Part shown: in pieces, positions 45,773 through 61,100 of the stretch
Position numbering within the stretch: the stretch's first letter is position 1
Layout: each line of letters opens with the position of its first letter
Origin: Centroberyx gerrardi
Taxonomy: Eukaryota; Chordata; Actinopteri; Beryciformes; Berycidae
DNA length: 64,000 nucleotides
NCBI RefSeq assembly: GCF_048128805.1
Contig: NC_136003.1
Span: 20,852,840-20,916,839 of the forward strand
Direction of reading: 5' to 3'
Notes under the pieces: generated by a model
The model's database searches: none
What the model was told of the DNA's origin: nothing
What the model saw: the letters and a program-made list of their open reading frames with translations, nothing else
Made by a program: the position numbers and the translations under genes

Positions 45773-48714
45773 CGTCGGTCCGAGGGCAGCGCTCAGAGCA
45801 GCCTGAGCCCAGGCAGCGCAGGAAGAGTGGCGCTAAGAACTGACGGCTGTCTGGGTCCTGGTAGTTTCCTCTGCTGTGCACCGAGGCGGCGTGCGTTCGC
45901 TTCCGGCATGTGATGAGGACGAATTGATGTCTGACTGAGCTCTGTTGTGCTTGGAGTTAGAGCACAGAGGAGTCCAGATGATGGGGTGGTACTTTCCCGT
46001 GTATGTTACTGAGGGAAAATACAGCAGCAGGCCCAGAGCATATCTACACACGGGGGGGTGGCCCTCTTCTCCTACTCACCACAAGTTGTACAGAAAGGAG
46101 GAACAAGACTCACTACCAGGGAGAAAAGGAAGGAGTGAAGACATTTGACATAAATTTATTTCAAAATGAATCATTCACTTCCTTCTTTATAATGTTTCTG
46201 GAGAGTGGCATTGTGAAGAGAGGCATGTGTTTGGCTGGTGGTGTGATAGCCTAATCTACCGGACATGATGTTTATTTTTACAAACACTGAAAATCCTTGC
46301 CTTGCTCTTATGGTTTCCCCATTTCCTTTTTCCATTTCCATTCCAAATGTGCTGATGTAAAAAAGTACGTAACACTATATGTAGAAGATATATGTTCTGT
46401 TCTTTTGACCTTAAAGTAAATTACATATATAGTAATCTCCATAAGTAATAGACATAACACTGATGATCTCAATACTCTTATTACTTTGGATATGGATACT
46501 ATGAGGATTCAACCACAAAATGACTCTGGACTCGAATGATGTACATGAGTTAGGATACATGAGAACAATTAAACAAGAGTCTTAATTATTAATTAATCCT
46601 TTAATTATTATGTTCCTGCAACAGAGTCTCCAAATTGGGATGTAGCATTTTTCTCCCAATTTTCCCTATTTCTCATATTTTTCTATTGAACCCTTTGGAA
46701 AGAAAAGCGTAGCAACAACTGAATGGTCATAGAGATAAAATGAAATACAAAAACACATCAGTTGTTGTGACATTTATGGGCAAAAGAAATTTAGAAGTCA
46801 TTGCATGTTTTTAATATGTGAAAAATGACCTTACTGAATAAAATCTTAATCTGTCCAAATACATTTGACATCCCGAATCAGATCTGTACAAAAATTACTG
46901 TTCTTCAACTGTTCAATCTATTTGGCCTATACTGCCATCAAATTAAAGCGGTTAGCACTTAAACCTCACATCCAAAGTAGCAAGAGGGATGCATCAAACA
47001 AAGTATCACAAACAAACAATCAAACTGTCAAATTACTTATAGAGGTCACAAATCGTGTCATGTCAAGATATGTTTATTATTTGTATTTCTTAAAAATTCC
47101 CAGCTGCATTTCATTTCATTGCTAGTTGAGGTCAGTAGATGCGGTTTCACTTTCTTCGCTTGTGGTTTACCTGGGGAAAGTTTCAAGGCAGCATAACAGT
47201 ACGAGTTTAGAGTCAGGTATGTGTCATCACTCAGAATAGTGGGCTCAAATACAAAGGAAGTGCCTACAGTGGGCTGCCTACAGTATTGTCATGTAGCACA
47301 GAAACAAACAACAAGCCCATAACATAATCTATTTCACTGTATCTGCAGTGGATGGTGACCTTTAGCAGGTGCACTTCAGAATAGTGCGATTTTTACTACA
47401 GAGAAATTATGACAGACAAAAGCAATTAGAAGATTTGGGTGGGAATTGTGGAACTGAGACTAATTTATCTTACTGTGCATTTTTGGGAATCAGCTATATC
47501 AGGCCTGTGTGTATGTTTAAAGGGTGATGAAAGTCTTTGGCCTGCAATGACGAACATAATGGAAAAATATAGGGAACTTCAAATTGAATTGGTTTGGCAA
47601 TCTTGGCAACTTAGTTCTGCATTTTAAGATGATGTAACAGTTTTCAAACAAACTGCAAATCCAACAAATAAATCACAGTTTCATGCGAGAGGCACCGAGA
47701 GAGCCCTATACGTCATGTGTGGGGTTCATTATAGCTTCTGCTCATTTGTAAGACTGATCTTTCCGCAGGTTGGTCACAGTTCATTACGTTACCGTGGTGA
47801 ATCGACCCATGGGAAAGTGGGGTGGAGATTCATGTCACATGGCATAATTTAGTTAATTATCAATGTCAGTGCAAAATGACCTTTGATTCAACATGGTTGT
47901 CACAGGCAAGGTCGGACACCGGTATTAGTGGGCCAACTTACAGAATGGATTGCTGTCACCTGATGGGGCTGACGCTCACAACCAGACTTTCACACACACT
48001 GACAGCAAGAGTGACTGTTCTCCATTAACATTTACTCCATCCATGATGGACATACTCAAAGAAAATATAATTCCACTACGTGGTAATTGTCTTGAAAGGT
48101 TGCACAAAAGATTCATGCCCTTTAATACACATTGCAAAAAGACATTTAATCGATAGAGAGAAAAAGTTGTGACTCCAGCCATTTTAGAACCACTCCTCAT
48201 TGTCTGCTGTTGCAGCAATGATTTATATAGGCCTGTTTTCTATAATTATCTGGCCACTAAATGATGATATAGAGCCATCTAGTGGAACACAAGGCACAAA
48301 TCAATACCAGTGAGACTAAAGAATGATGGAAAAATATCAGGCCAAAAACTTAATTACAACACATTATAAATTCTAGGGATTTCCCCTCTAAAATTCTGAC
48401 ATATGAACTGAAAACAGAAGTGGGACGCTGTATGTTCCAAAAGAGAAGTGGACGGTTATTTCATAGGTCATTTAAATGACATCAGTGAGGGGGGCAGTGA
48501 GACAAGCTGTAGGCTAGAATATCTCTGTGTGGGAGAGTATGTAAGTAAGTATATCTCAGTAAAGGATAGAAATTAGGTAATGCTGCATTACTCATTAACA
48601 AGTGGACCACTATGTTTCTGTGCTCCCCTTTCAAGACAGTCATCCTACCCACTTCTGCACAGCATCTACTTATTTATTGTTATATCGAGTGTAACATAAA
48701 GATGAAGTCATCGG

Positions 48715-48756
<42 letters not shown>

Positions 48757-49326
48757 ATTTGTGACTTACTGATTTCAGGTCATATGGTTCCTCTACACTT
48801 TAAGTGCCACTTAAATAAAAAATGCAGTTAAATGTACAGTAACTCAGTGAAATTATGAAACGAGGCTGGGCCAACGTCACCCTCAGTGTACAATGAACAA
48901 GAAAAGCAAATCGTAACTGATTCATGATGCTGTTGGATAACATCACTGTACATGATAGAAATTTCAATATGGTTATGAGAGGAGCAGAAGCAGAAGCAAC
49001 TGTGCCTCTTTCTTTACACCAGATGGCAGAAACCTCCCACCCACAGTCCAAAGAGAGTCGGCAAGGGATAAAAAAAAAAAAAAAACATGGAGATGATCAC
49101 TGAGGAATCAAATGGCCATTGGCAACCAGGTGAACAAGATTTAGGCCTATGTGTGTCTATACACGCAATTCATAGACATTATGGGGCATGACTGCTCTTC
49201 ATGAGGAAAATAAATTTGAATGATATATCATAAAATCATAGTTTGTCATGTGTAGATGATATAATTATATTGTTAAAGCTAGCGGACATTGTTCCTCATC
49301 TCATTAGACTGATTACAGCTGCCAAC

Positions 49327-49366
<40 letters not shown>

Positions 49367-50567
49367 GCTGTATTTCTGTCTGTCTAATGCATTGGCAGCC
49401 AATCAAACAGCAGTAAATAATGTATAAAAATCACACACAAATGAAAAGCAGGCTTACCTGCATTAGGGCATTATCCTACAGTAGGCTGTGCAATTAATAT
49501 GATCTCATATTTTAGTTTTATGTCTCCAAAGTAAGGCTAATTAAAGTTAATGACGTTATCTGGCCGACTGCCTTGTTTAGCCTCCTAATGCCATAGGTCA
49601 AAATAAATAATTGATCACTAATTAATATTCATTATGCTAGATCATTACTGTTCAGAAGGCCTGAGTTGACACAGCAGAGAATAATTTCCTTTGCGTAATT
49701 CTATAATGCAAACCAGATGGACACTACAAATATCCCAGCAAAAGTCAGTATAGGAATATTATTGGAATATTATGCTGATATAGAGTACAGTTTCCTCCCT
49801 GTAGAGGTTTTGGACACGAAAACAAACTTTCCTTCAATCTGTGTGGGTCTGGGGAGGGGCGGATGGACGTGCTCTCACTCGGATGGGGCAGGTTATTAGG
49901 CCTGGGGACATCTCGGTGGAGTATGGACCAGCTGTGGATCGAAGATGTTGCGTGTGCTCCAGCCTGATAGACGTCGATTTTGTTGGTTCGAGCGTGCAGG
50001 TTGATAGAGTGCCAGTTGAATCAAGTTAGCCTGAATAATATCGGAAGTAATACGATTTTGTCATCAAAATAAAAAATATCAACAATACTCAACAGACGTC
50101 GCGACCAACGTTCGTCAATAACACTTTATTTTGAAAGGGCTGACCGGAAGTCCGGTTTTAATGCTGGCTAGCTTGACACTGAGGTGAATGTGCTGGTAGG
50201 TTTGGCGAGGACTTTGAGAGGGAGAGTACAACACGCTTCCACTGAGAAGTTTGTTGTAACTGAGTTGCTCTGAAGTTCACTCGGATGTTTGTCAATGAGT
50301 TTGTCGCTGCGTTTTCTCCCTATTCCCGATTCACTTCCACTTTTCTGAGGGAGAAAGGTTACCTGTAACGTTACCTTAACGTTGGCTAACGGTTTGATTG
50401 ACCAACGTCTGCTGTCAAATGTTCGTTGACATGGATTTGTTGTACCGACGAAGAACGGATTGAAAGTTTGGGGAATTTCTTCCAGTCGTTAACGTTACCT
50501 ACACGAAAGACTCATCGCCAGCATTACAAGGTTTTTTGTGAAGCTCTCACAAACTTATTTAGAAGAG
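45773..50567. other. Divergent intergenic region, TNF ligand / phospholipid phosphatase
   Basis: No coding exon is supported. It contains a GT/GA microsatellite (48717-48758), a (CTAT)n tetranucleotide repeat (49327-49366) and a fragment shared with 19636-19660 (48586-48610). The right end (about 50100-50567) is the probable promoter and 5' UTR of the phosphatase gene. That leader has a short upstream open frame at 50419-50463. Confidence 0.55.
49327..49366 (+). repeat. (CTAT)n tetranucleotide microsatellite
   Basis: Ten perfect CTAT units. Confidence 0.95.
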
Positions 50568-53500
50568 ATGCAAAAGTTCAATTCTACCGGTTCGCACAGC
50601 AACACGCTGCCCCGGGACGCTGAACTCCAGCTGCGGTTAGCCGACAACGGTGGAGCCGGAGAGGCGAAGGAGAACGGCGCTGGGAAGCATTTCCTCACCC
50701 AACCTGAGGAGAGCTCTTTTTGCACCAAGCGGAAGATGCTAGTCGGTTTGGATGTATTATGTCTTTGTATCGGTAAGACTATGTTTGTTTATTTATTTAT
50801 TTTCAATTCACATGGTCCTAACTTTAGGTAGTAAGTTAGGCTACTTGTCTTCGGGGTGACTAACTTACAGGTTTGTAACTAAGTTCAGTTTAACACTGTT
50901 TAATACCTTTTAATACCAATTTAAATGAACTTTAAGTTCACTTTCACCCCTCAATTAAGCATGTGGAGTTAAAAAGACAGTAGCAGCATAATGTAAGTAT
51001 TCGCACCCACTTCAAAAGAAGTGCAATGAGAAAACACTTTAAAGACCCTGAAACCGTACGAAAAACTCAAAGGAAGCATTCAGTCATAGTTCAGACATTT
51101 TAAAGCCTTGAATTTAGATAACTACTTAAATTTTTAAGAGTTTTAAAGGACCTGCAGATCTTCAGCTTCTTTCTTTGGCTTGCAAACAAGGGCAGAACAT
51201 ATGTCAACATCAGCTTTGTAGAGCATATTTACTTTTTAGAGGTTAGTAGGAGGTTATGTGAAATTGGCATTTGGAAAAATGACTTTAGGGGGCTTTGTTT
51301 AAGTCAAAAATAAAACAGAGTGAAGCTGCAAAACGTCTTACCAGAAGTCAAATGGAAGCTGTTCAAATGGGCAAAAAGTTCAGTTCAGTCCCCCGGTGCA
51401 CGTGGGGGTAGGGGGTCAGCTGGCACGATTAGAGTTGTCCCGGGAATTCTTCCGTTCCCATGGTAACCCCCAAAGTTCTCGAGAGAAGAACGTGGGAATT
51501 AGAATAAAAACATGCCCCCATGCTTGTGTTCTCGTGCCGAAAATTACCTCAGTTCATTGTTCGCTTAGCCTCTCTCACTGCAGGATTACTGCATGTCAAC
51601 CGCAAATTCGCTGTGCCCAACTGGAAGGCTGTTATACAATTCAATAAAACGCATCAAAGAAGGAGCCCACAGTTTGGAATATGAGAAGGGTAGAAGCACA
51701 GACAAACACATCAGGGACAACACAGGGGCAACAACCCAGGGGCCAGGAGTGTGCCACTGACATAAACTGATTTAAGCTTGTGGTCAAAATGGAGTGCTAC
51801 ATAATCACATACAAATGAATAATGGATTGCATTTAATTAAATAATGGATTTAACACATTTATTATAAGTGAGTTGTTAACCCTAACCCATAAACCAGGGG
51901 TCCCAAACTTTTTCAAGTCATTGATCCCCCATAAACATTACACCAGAGACCTCCATTTGATAAGATTGTGTCAAATTGTGTTATGATTTGGCAACTGAAT
52001 AACTGTCATTACCATAGGTGGGATGATAACCACAGTGGAGAGAGTGAGACCTATGCAGTGTTTGTTCTGTATTGATTTAGCAGTGGTGCTTCACCACAGC
52101 AAGGAAATTACCACCACTGCTAGGGAAAATGTGAAATTAAACTTAACATTGTAATTTAGTCTTACTGTCATCTAAAACTAAAATAAGTGTAGTCCAAATG
52201 TTGTAGAAGTAATTATTTTATTATGATTAAAAAACATTTTTAGCGCTACAACCTCAACTTGAAACATAACTTGGACCCAAGAGCGACAGAAATGGCACAA
52301 AACTAGAATTATCCCCCCAAGCACCACAGCTGCATAAAATTACAGAGGAAACACTGCCTATGATCACAATAGTCATCCTTATACATTCTCTCATTATGCC
52401 CATTGTATAGCTAAATAATAGTGACTTTTTGCTGGGGACCCCCTGGAATCCTCTCAAAGCCCCCTGAAGGTCCCTGGACCACATCTTGGGAACTACTGTA
52501 ATAAACTGAGCTGTATGGTGAAGAGTAGGACAAAATGTTATTTCAGAGGTTTCTTGTCGTCATCTCACATGACTAGGAAAGGGCAGGGAACACCGGTGTT
52601 GTGTTAGTGAGCGGTTATCCCGACGGGCCACAAACAGGAGAGAGGCGGAACCCGTCCAGGCAGACAGACAGGTCTGCTGCCTCGTTGGCAGTTAAAGCAT
52701 AGGAACTGGCCCGGCAGACAGACCGGCACTGTCAGGCAGTTAGCTTTCATTGCCATGTTATTCCTTCACCCCTGCAGGTATGCTATTAGCTACTCTTTTT
52801 GCACACTTCTCAGCAACTCTGCTCAGTGTTTAGGAAGTGTCTAGTGGCTCAGCATCAGTCAGCACAATGGAGGAAATGGTCTCTCTCAGTTCTCCTCTTA
52901 GGCATAATAACTGAGCACGCAACTTGCCCTCTCACAGCAAATAGAAATTGCCTGCTCTGACCCCTCTTATCCCCCCCCCAACTAGATTACAACACTGAGA
53001 CTGAGTCACTGAGCCTCAAGCTGGATACAACAGAGGATTTGGAGAGTCAGTGACTTTGTCTTGTGACTGAGATAGATGTGGAGTGAAGTGAGTTCACCTT
53101 GCTACTGGTAGCACTTATTAAATATGGCTTCCCGTCTGCCTGACCGCATCCTGCCTGTCTCTTGTCCTGTTAACCACCATGTCTGGCATCAGCAGAGGAC
53201 TGACCTTGACTCATCTGTGGGTATTTGATAGCGCTGAATGCCACCAGTTATTGGAAATGAACTGGGCCCTTCAGCCAGCTAAACCCTCTCATCTCTAACA
53301 ATATGATTTGTGACTAACCCAATTTTCCCCCTAAATGCCATCATCAGATTCCCAAGGCTGGTGACCCGTCGTCGTAATTCATTTTGTAAAGGGGCTCATT
53401 CACTACTGTAACTGTGGAATTTTCCCCCAAAGCATCCCATCCTAATTATGTTATCAGTCGAAGAAGGATTCCACAGAGTTCTGAGGTTTTCACAGCCTCT

Positions 53501-53828
53501 TCCTGTTTCTTAGTATTTACTACACGTTTGTGTTGTAACTCGAAGTGAGTATGGCACGGCATTGTGAACAAACTTTAATCTGTCTGTGGAATTCCGGGAT
53601 ATTGAGGACTTTCTGTGAGGCTTTGACTCAGGCTACCTGCGTACTCTCTTACTCAACACCGGGCTTGTCTAACATCCTCTCAGTTCAGTAATAAGGCGCA
53701 GTTGTTTATGGGGGTGTTCTGACAAGCAGGGATGATGGATGCTTCACGGAGATGGATCGTTCTGGTTCAGCTCAGTGTCAGTATGTTCCATGTAGCCTAC
53801 AGAATACAAATGTCTCAATCTGTTCAAG

Positions 53829-53859
<31 letters not shown>

Positions 53860-56800
53860 TAAAGTGTAGTACATACATTCCTGGCAGGGCTGGAGGGCTT
53901 TAACAGAGAGAGATCTGTGAGCAGAATCTGTGCCCTGTGGCCACATCTAAGACCTAGCGTCCAGCCACCCAGAGGTCAAAAGGTGGCAGGTTTTTGTCAT
54001 ACCTGCCGAGCATGCTGGGACAGGCCTCCCAGCCTGCACTGCTGTTTGCCTCCTGCACAGGTGGTCCTCACTCTGTCATCACCCCAATAAAGCCAGTTAT
54101 TGACTCCCTTAAGAGTAATTTGAAAATGATTGCAAGACTGAGTGGCTCTTGAAAACCCACGATTAGGCTATACAGCTTAGAGGAATATTGTGATTACCAG
54201 TAGGCTTAGCCCTGCTTGAGAAGTTAATAAAAAAAATAGCTTCATTTCCATACACACAGGAGATGCATAGGATATTAGCCTAGGTGAAAATAATAAAAAA
54301 AAGACAAAAAATGATTATGTTGTAAAATTGCATAGGTGTGTCTATATATGGCAGAAAGCTTATTTTTCTTTAGTAACAGGAGTAAAAAACAAACCTAGTT
54401 TTTAGATACCACATTGAGTGATAGGTAGAATGAGTTGATCACTCTTTGTCCTAGACGTGAAGCAGCATGCCAGGAGAAGAGGGCTGGTATCTGCCTAAAT
54501 GATCAGACAAAGCTCAAAGGGCTCCCTCTTTCCCGCTTATCTCTGCTCTCTCCCCCTCTCTCTTTCTTCTCTTTTCTTCAGACAAATTCCATTTCGGGAT
54601 CGAAGGCGTCTCAGCCGTGGGGCGCGTGGTGAGACGTGTGAGCGTGTTTTTGTGTCTGCGTCTGTGTTTTGGGCGGGTGTTGTGTTTGCGTTAGAAGGTT
54701 CTTGTTTCTGTTCAGTTGGCAGAGAAAGCTGTTGAGTGAGACAGTGAGAGGCCGGCATGTCACAACGTGTTGGTGCGCACAGGGCCAAGAATATTAAACT
54801 GTCTCCTGTGTGTGTGTGTGTGTGTGTGTGTTTGTGGGTACGAGGAGAAGTGTGAGTGTCTGTGCGCGTCATCACGGCTGGTAGCATGGGCACACTACTA
54901 CAGCTGCCATGTGTCTTGCTTTGTTGACAAATTCGCCGGTCCCATTTCGCTCGGCATTTAAGCCCCGATCAAACACACGCACCGAAGTTACGGAACACGA
55001 TGGCATTATTCTGTGGCTGACAGATGGAGGGCCATTAAAAACAGCTCAGTCAAATCATTAGCCAATGGAAAAAGTGATTCCGTTGACTCTCCCTCGTTAA
55101 TGTATTAATGCATCTACTTCCTTTTTGACAGCGCTACAGAGGTTCAGGAATCCATTAGCTGCACCCTTCCTGAGACAGACTGCATGAGCCCATTTACTGC
55201 ACTTTGCTGTCAATACGTCTTCCCTTGTCCATTAGCACACCAGAGCCAGCCCAGGCCTAAGACATGCTAAGCTGGGCTGCCTTGGGGTGGAGGAGTGAGG
55301 GAGAGCCTGAATGAGGGAACAGCCCCCAGGGTGGGAGAGCAAAGTCGGGTGTGGAAAAAGAGGCTGATGGTTCTGGGTGGACTGGGAAGAGATTGGGGGG
55401 GGGGGTCTACAGTAGGGGTCAGAGGTCAGGCCTAGGGGCGCCTCAGGGATCTTGTCCACAGCTGTCTGTTTATGTCCTAGTGAGGAAGTAGTACTCAGAG
55501 AGGAGAGAAGAAGGCAGATAGCTGCAAATGGGCTTTTAATGAGGCAACTGCAGTCTTCTCCTCAGTGAAGGTTCCATAAGTGTCCAAGATGGCCCATAGG
55601 TATTACCAGTAATGAGTGAATAAAGATGTGTACAGCAGTCTAATCCTCAACGCTCATTAGCCTGAATGGATCTGGAGTGGCTTTCTATCCAAGTTCCTAC
55701 CTGAAGTAGAATACACCCCTAAGCCCCGCCCTCGCCCCCTGTCAGAACTAATGACTTGTCCTCTTCTGTCTCCCCCCCCATGTGGAGTCTCAGACAGCTC
55801 CCCCATGGCGCCATGGCACAGTTCCCTATCCCCACCACCATTTTATCACTGTGACTCATCTCACCTGCTGGAACCTTCCCTCCTTCATCCTAGCAAGCTC
55901 CGCTCTGAAGTTGTTCCAACCACACGTTCCCCACCAAACCCAAAACACACCGTCAGACAGCTGTGTAGCCCTCAACTCTTTCCATACATACTACCACAAT
56001 CAGGCTGCTCCATACCTATGACCCCCCCCCCACGCCCCCCCGTCACAACCACAACCTTGTGTCGCTCTCACATTGCAGACAGCCAGCACCCACCGCACAC
56101 GCCCTTACCTTCGCACCGCAAACCACCAGAAAGTTCTTTTAAAGTTCGCTACGCTACATACCGCAGTGGCGGGTCCTTTATGTTCCTGCTGAATCAGACA
56201 GGCAGACAGACAGCCCTCCTCAGACCTCACCACTCATGCCCTGAGCTCCAGAGCCAAGCTCCAGGAAGCAGGTCAGTGGAGTGTGGAGAGAACAGAAGCA
56301 GCTGGGGGAAGCATGTCTCCACTGGCGAGCAGCAACACTAACAGCAGCAGGGGCGGGCAAGAGCGCTCCTGTTGCGTGGGTGGAAGGTGAAGCGCCATAG
56401 ACCTAAAAGAATCAGACAAGCCCGTGGGCTGGTTGGTCAGTGAAACGTCATCGCTCGACTTATGCACAGCTGATGTCGCCTAAATGTTTTGGGAAACAAG
56501 CGTGCTAATGCGTTGCGTACGGTTAAATGGCTGTGGGGGTACTGTGGCACGATAAGTGATGCAGTGGGTATCTAAATAAAGAGGGTCGCCTGTCTGCGAG
56601 GAGTCCAGCTGCAGCAGATGCTGATGATAGCAGATGGTCAATGAAGATCCAGGACTGTTGTGGCTCCTCAGTCTCCCCATCCCTCTTTGTTCTTCACTGA
56701 TGAGTCTCTTTGTGCTGCCATCAGGGCAGACAAAACAGAGCAGCCAGTTAGAACAATCCAGCCAATTATGGAGAGAGAAAAGGGTGTGTGTTGGTGCGGG

Positions 56801-57065
56801 GGGCTGCTACTCACCCTCGTCTCCTCTCTCCCTACCACCTGGATCAGCCCACCAAGGAAGAGCTGGGAAAAAAGACCCACTAGGACACTCACACACACAC
56901 ACACACATACAAACATACACATACAAACATACACACACACATCACATTTAACACAATCATTTTAATTGTATATGTGGCAGTTTGTGGTGTACCAATCATA
57001 ATCACAGCCCTGGTGTGAATGATTTCATCTCCTGTCTGAGTGTTACCTGCCTTACAGCACAACAC

Positions 57066-57106
<41 letters not shown>

Positions 57107-58029
57107 ATGTCTGTGTGCTTGCTAGATCATACACTCTCATCCGTGACTGCCTCTCCAGACAAAGGCTTTCTTTATATCCGGTGAAACATAAAAGACTTGG
57201 CTTTGGTCTGACTCTACCTGACTCAAACTTGGATCAAGGCTAGCTTATGGAGAGAGGTTTGTGTGCAAATTATAACTGTGTGAGCCCACCCAGTCCAGCT
57301 GCAGACTACTGCATACAAACACAAGTCAGGCTCTCACACTGCTTCTTGTACTGCTGTTATTAGGGATTACAATGCTTACGATTAAGATTCAAACTACGAC
57401 ACTTCTCCGTGATTGAGTTCACTAGCTTATTTTTTTTTTGTAAGGTTGACTTAAATATAAACGGGCAGCTTAAAGAGGTGGGAAACACTGGCATATGTCC
57501 TGCAGGCTAGTGAGGGGCCCAGGGAGGTTGGACCACCCCTGGAGGGTACTGCAGCAAGCTAGGCTACAGTAATGACCCAGCCCAGCCCTGAACCACAGGC
57601 CAGATGGACTGGGGGTGACAGGGCACTAATAGTCTCTGCTCTAGTACTAACACAGTGGCAAATGTAGAACTAGGCCTGCAGAGTCACATATGATTGGCTG
57701 TGATGAAGCAGATGGTCAGTACAGTGGCTCAGATGTAGCTTTAGGCTGAGCATCATGCTGATCTGTCTGGATGCACAGGCTTTGTTTGCCATACATCAGC
57801 AGCATCCAAGGGAGTTCATTTGGGTCTTTGTTAGTTAGCGGGCTGTGTGCTTCAATGCCTGTCTTTAGGATTGTTTTGTTTCGTGTGGTTTGCTGGCTCC
57901 AGGGTGGTTTATTTGGTTGGTTGAGGTTGGTTGGGTTTTTTTAGGGGGCTGTTGGGGTTTTTGTGGTTTGTTTGGTTGTCTGTTAGCCTGTGTGGCAGTG
58001 GGTTTGGTTGTTTGCGTCCAAGTGTGGTT

Positions 58030-58124
<95 letters not shown>

Positions 58125-61100
58125 GGGGTACTCTGCTGGTTGAGGCGGGGTCCTGTTTACAGAGTGGGTCCCAGCAGAGCCCAGATCTCTGACCCTCACA
58201 TTCCAGAACCACCACTAATCGCCTCCGTCTGCTGTTCTCCGCAGAGAAACCCACATCTCTCCTTTCTCCATCTCTCCATTTTTCTCTCACCCCATACACC
58301 AACCCCCCCCCCCCCCCCCATACACCAACCCCCCCCACATCACCCCCATTTGTCAATTTTCTAGCCTCCTGGCCATGCATTTTAGCCTAGTTTTTAGTTT
58401 CACACTTTATTGACCAGCAGACATAAAGTAATATGCCCTCAAAGCATGCGGATGAATAACTACCATCTGCCCCCTCCTCTTTGCACTGTGCCTTTATTCA
58501 CTTTCTCCATAGCTGCTTTTTTTTAATTTCTTCTTTTCGGTTGTTGTTCTCCTCTCACAGTGAGCTCATTCTGGGCTGTGGTCATAGATGTGTAAATTAG
58601 AACCAGAAGAGTTTCTCAGAGTGAGGCGCACATCCCCTCTGCTCTCATTCCTCCTTTTTCTCCTCTTCTCCTCCCTCCCTCCCTCTCTCATTCCCCCCCC
58701 TTCTTTCTTTCTGTCCCTTTTGACTATTTGAAAGCATTCCTGCTTTGAGTATCAGGCCCAGCGAGCAGCACATTTTGGCCTGGCTGTGTGAGCTCTTCTC
58801 CCCCCCTTTGGTTCCCCTAGCAGGCCTTCCTGGCCTGGCTCCTTTGAGCATGTCTTGGCCAGGTGCTGAGGTTTGCTCACAGCTGCCTGACAGATGATGT
58901 GAGGGTCTCTGGAGTGTTTTTGTGTCTTGTTGTGAAAACCGTTTTAATGCAGTTGTAAAAGCATGGAGGTTGACTGTGACAGTGGAGCTTGTGGTTTGTA
59001 TAGCGTTGTGCGGACGATGCTCTCTAACACATTTTCTGTTATGAGCATTAAGGAATTTGTCATGGATCATACTGTGAGTTAAATTTGATGGATTGAGATC
59101 TGTATTTGGCGGTCACATTTCGGATCTGACAAGCTTTGTGAACGGCTTTGTCACAGTAGAGTTGCCTTTGGTTCATGGCCATTAGAGCTAAATCTGTTTA
59201 TGGACTTCATACAAAAATGGGAAAACAATACAAGCCATCAACATTGGCAGGTTTGAGGTCATAAAACGTGCTGCTATCCGGCTGAGTGCTTGATGGTTCC
59301 CATTAAACGTCCATATGTATTGAAAATGGTCCACTAAGAGATCCATACTCACTACCATAACCACAGAGCATGACACTAATGGAGAATTTGTCCATTACTG
59401 TCCTGACAATGCAGCATAACATTGGTTATTGTCAGAAGACTGGCCATATAGGGGCCCCTGATGAGGACACAGAGGAGGTTTGATGGATAGAGAGGCATCA
59501 ATGAGACATGGTTAAGAGTAGCAAGGCTTTCTAATGTTTCTGACCTTTGGCCATGATAGCGTGTGTCTTGCTCAATGCAACCCCTCTTAATGTGGGCCAA
59601 ATGAATGGAATAAAGAGAACTCCTCTCTGGTCTAGCCTGCCTGTATTGAAATTGATGTGTGGTGATCACTAACCCCTCACCCATTGGGCAGAGGCCATTA
59701 ATTTTAAACGGAGTGCGAGTCACTGCTAGGCTTTGCCGGATTAGTCAGACACACATCAGCTGCAGACTAATATCTGGGTCAAAGGTGATAGATATCCTGT
59801 CAATATGGACCGTGAAACCTGCATAGAGAAACGGTTATGTTAATATGATGGTGTTCAGGCCTACAGGCGTGTGAGAGACAGGTTTAGGCCATATCTCTCC
59901 AGTCTAGTTGCAAATCCCCACCCAGGTATGATACACACACTGATAAGAGGATTAAGATTAAAAAGGTGCATTCTGTGCAGGTGGCAGGGAGGAACCAGGA
60001 AACTCATACAGGATTTTCAGAAGGAGGAAAATAATAGGAGGATAATATAAAACCTCCTTGGGAGAACTTTATGAGAAATTCAGGTCTGATTCTAAAACAT
60101 TGGCTCTCCTAAAGTACTGGTCCAGTTATTCAGCCTGTGTCCAATATTGACCACATATATAAACTTGTTAGGATGACTCCCATCAGACCATCAGCTCTCT
60201 GTGATATTTCTGTTCCACCAGAGCCTTTTTTTAATAATCCCGTGGTTTCACTAGATTCACCTGATATTTGTTGTAAAGGCCTGATTACTAACCACCAGAA
60301 CTTCAGATTAGATTATGAACGGACGTCACATCATAAATTGCTTTAGCAGTGAGACCTCAAAAAACAACTAGAACCTGTTTGTGGATGTGTGTGTTACATG
60401 AGGTATGTCAGTGTATCAGCGAGCTGAAATTAGCTGAAATGAGGTGCATGTGATGCTGTAGACGTGGCGGGTGGAGGGGATGAGTGAGAGATCGGGGTCA
60501 GATGAGAGATGTTTCCTATCTCTCTCTCTATTGGCGTCAAAGCCTCTGCTATCTGCCTGCAACGTGTTTCCCTCTCTCTCCCTCCCTCCCTCGCTCACTC
60601 TGTCCGCTCTTAAACTGTCTTGAAGAGGGCAGGCTTTTATCTGTGTTTTGTCTTTCTGTCAGGGCAACATGACTTTCATGATCTGCGGAGGTCACCAACA
60701 GACGCTGTTGACTGCACTGTAACTTACTCAATCCAGTCTGGTTGACTACGCCCAGCCATATCTCAGCTGTAGTCACACAGCTGTTAAGAGTTGCCATTTC
60801 AGCTATGTATTTTCTGTGCTGATAGCCTCAGAGCCACAGATATCTGCAACCCTGGATATCCTAGTTGCTTATCAGTTCATTGATGGTGAATGAGTATGGG
60901 TGCGTTTTTCACTGACTGACTAGTTCTGATGGCAAACACATAGAATAATGGTTAAATTGCCACACACTTGTTGTGGACAAAACTCAAAGTGGACAGAGTT
61001 ACACAGGTCAGGGATTCATGTTCTGTCACCCTCTCAGTTAGCCCTTGTTGATTAAATGTCCCTAATAAAACATGTCTATGTGTGTCAATGTGGTTGTGTG

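Noticed and set aside
50419-50623. Upstream frames in the phosphatase leader as alternative protein starts
   Set aside because: The frame opening at 50419 stops at 50463, and the longer frame reaching 50623 is out of phase with the LPP sequence. A regulatory uORF role is possible but unproven.
54582-54628. Exon-like segment with good acceptor (ttcttcag) and donor (gtgaga) in the phosphatase intron 1
   Set aside because: The 47-base insert would leave the frame in a phase that does not match exon 2, and its peptide resembles no LPP sequence.
55751-56341. Longest open frame in the window (196 codons, plus strand)
   Set aside because: Its product is a proline/serine/threonine-rich low-complexity chain from C-rich sequence inside a large intron. 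It has no recognised domain and no splice or conservation support.
57865-58380. 171-codon minus-strand frame over the GT repeat
   Set aside because: It is a reading of the GT/CA microsatellite and the flanking C-runs; poly-His/Thr translation is an artefact.
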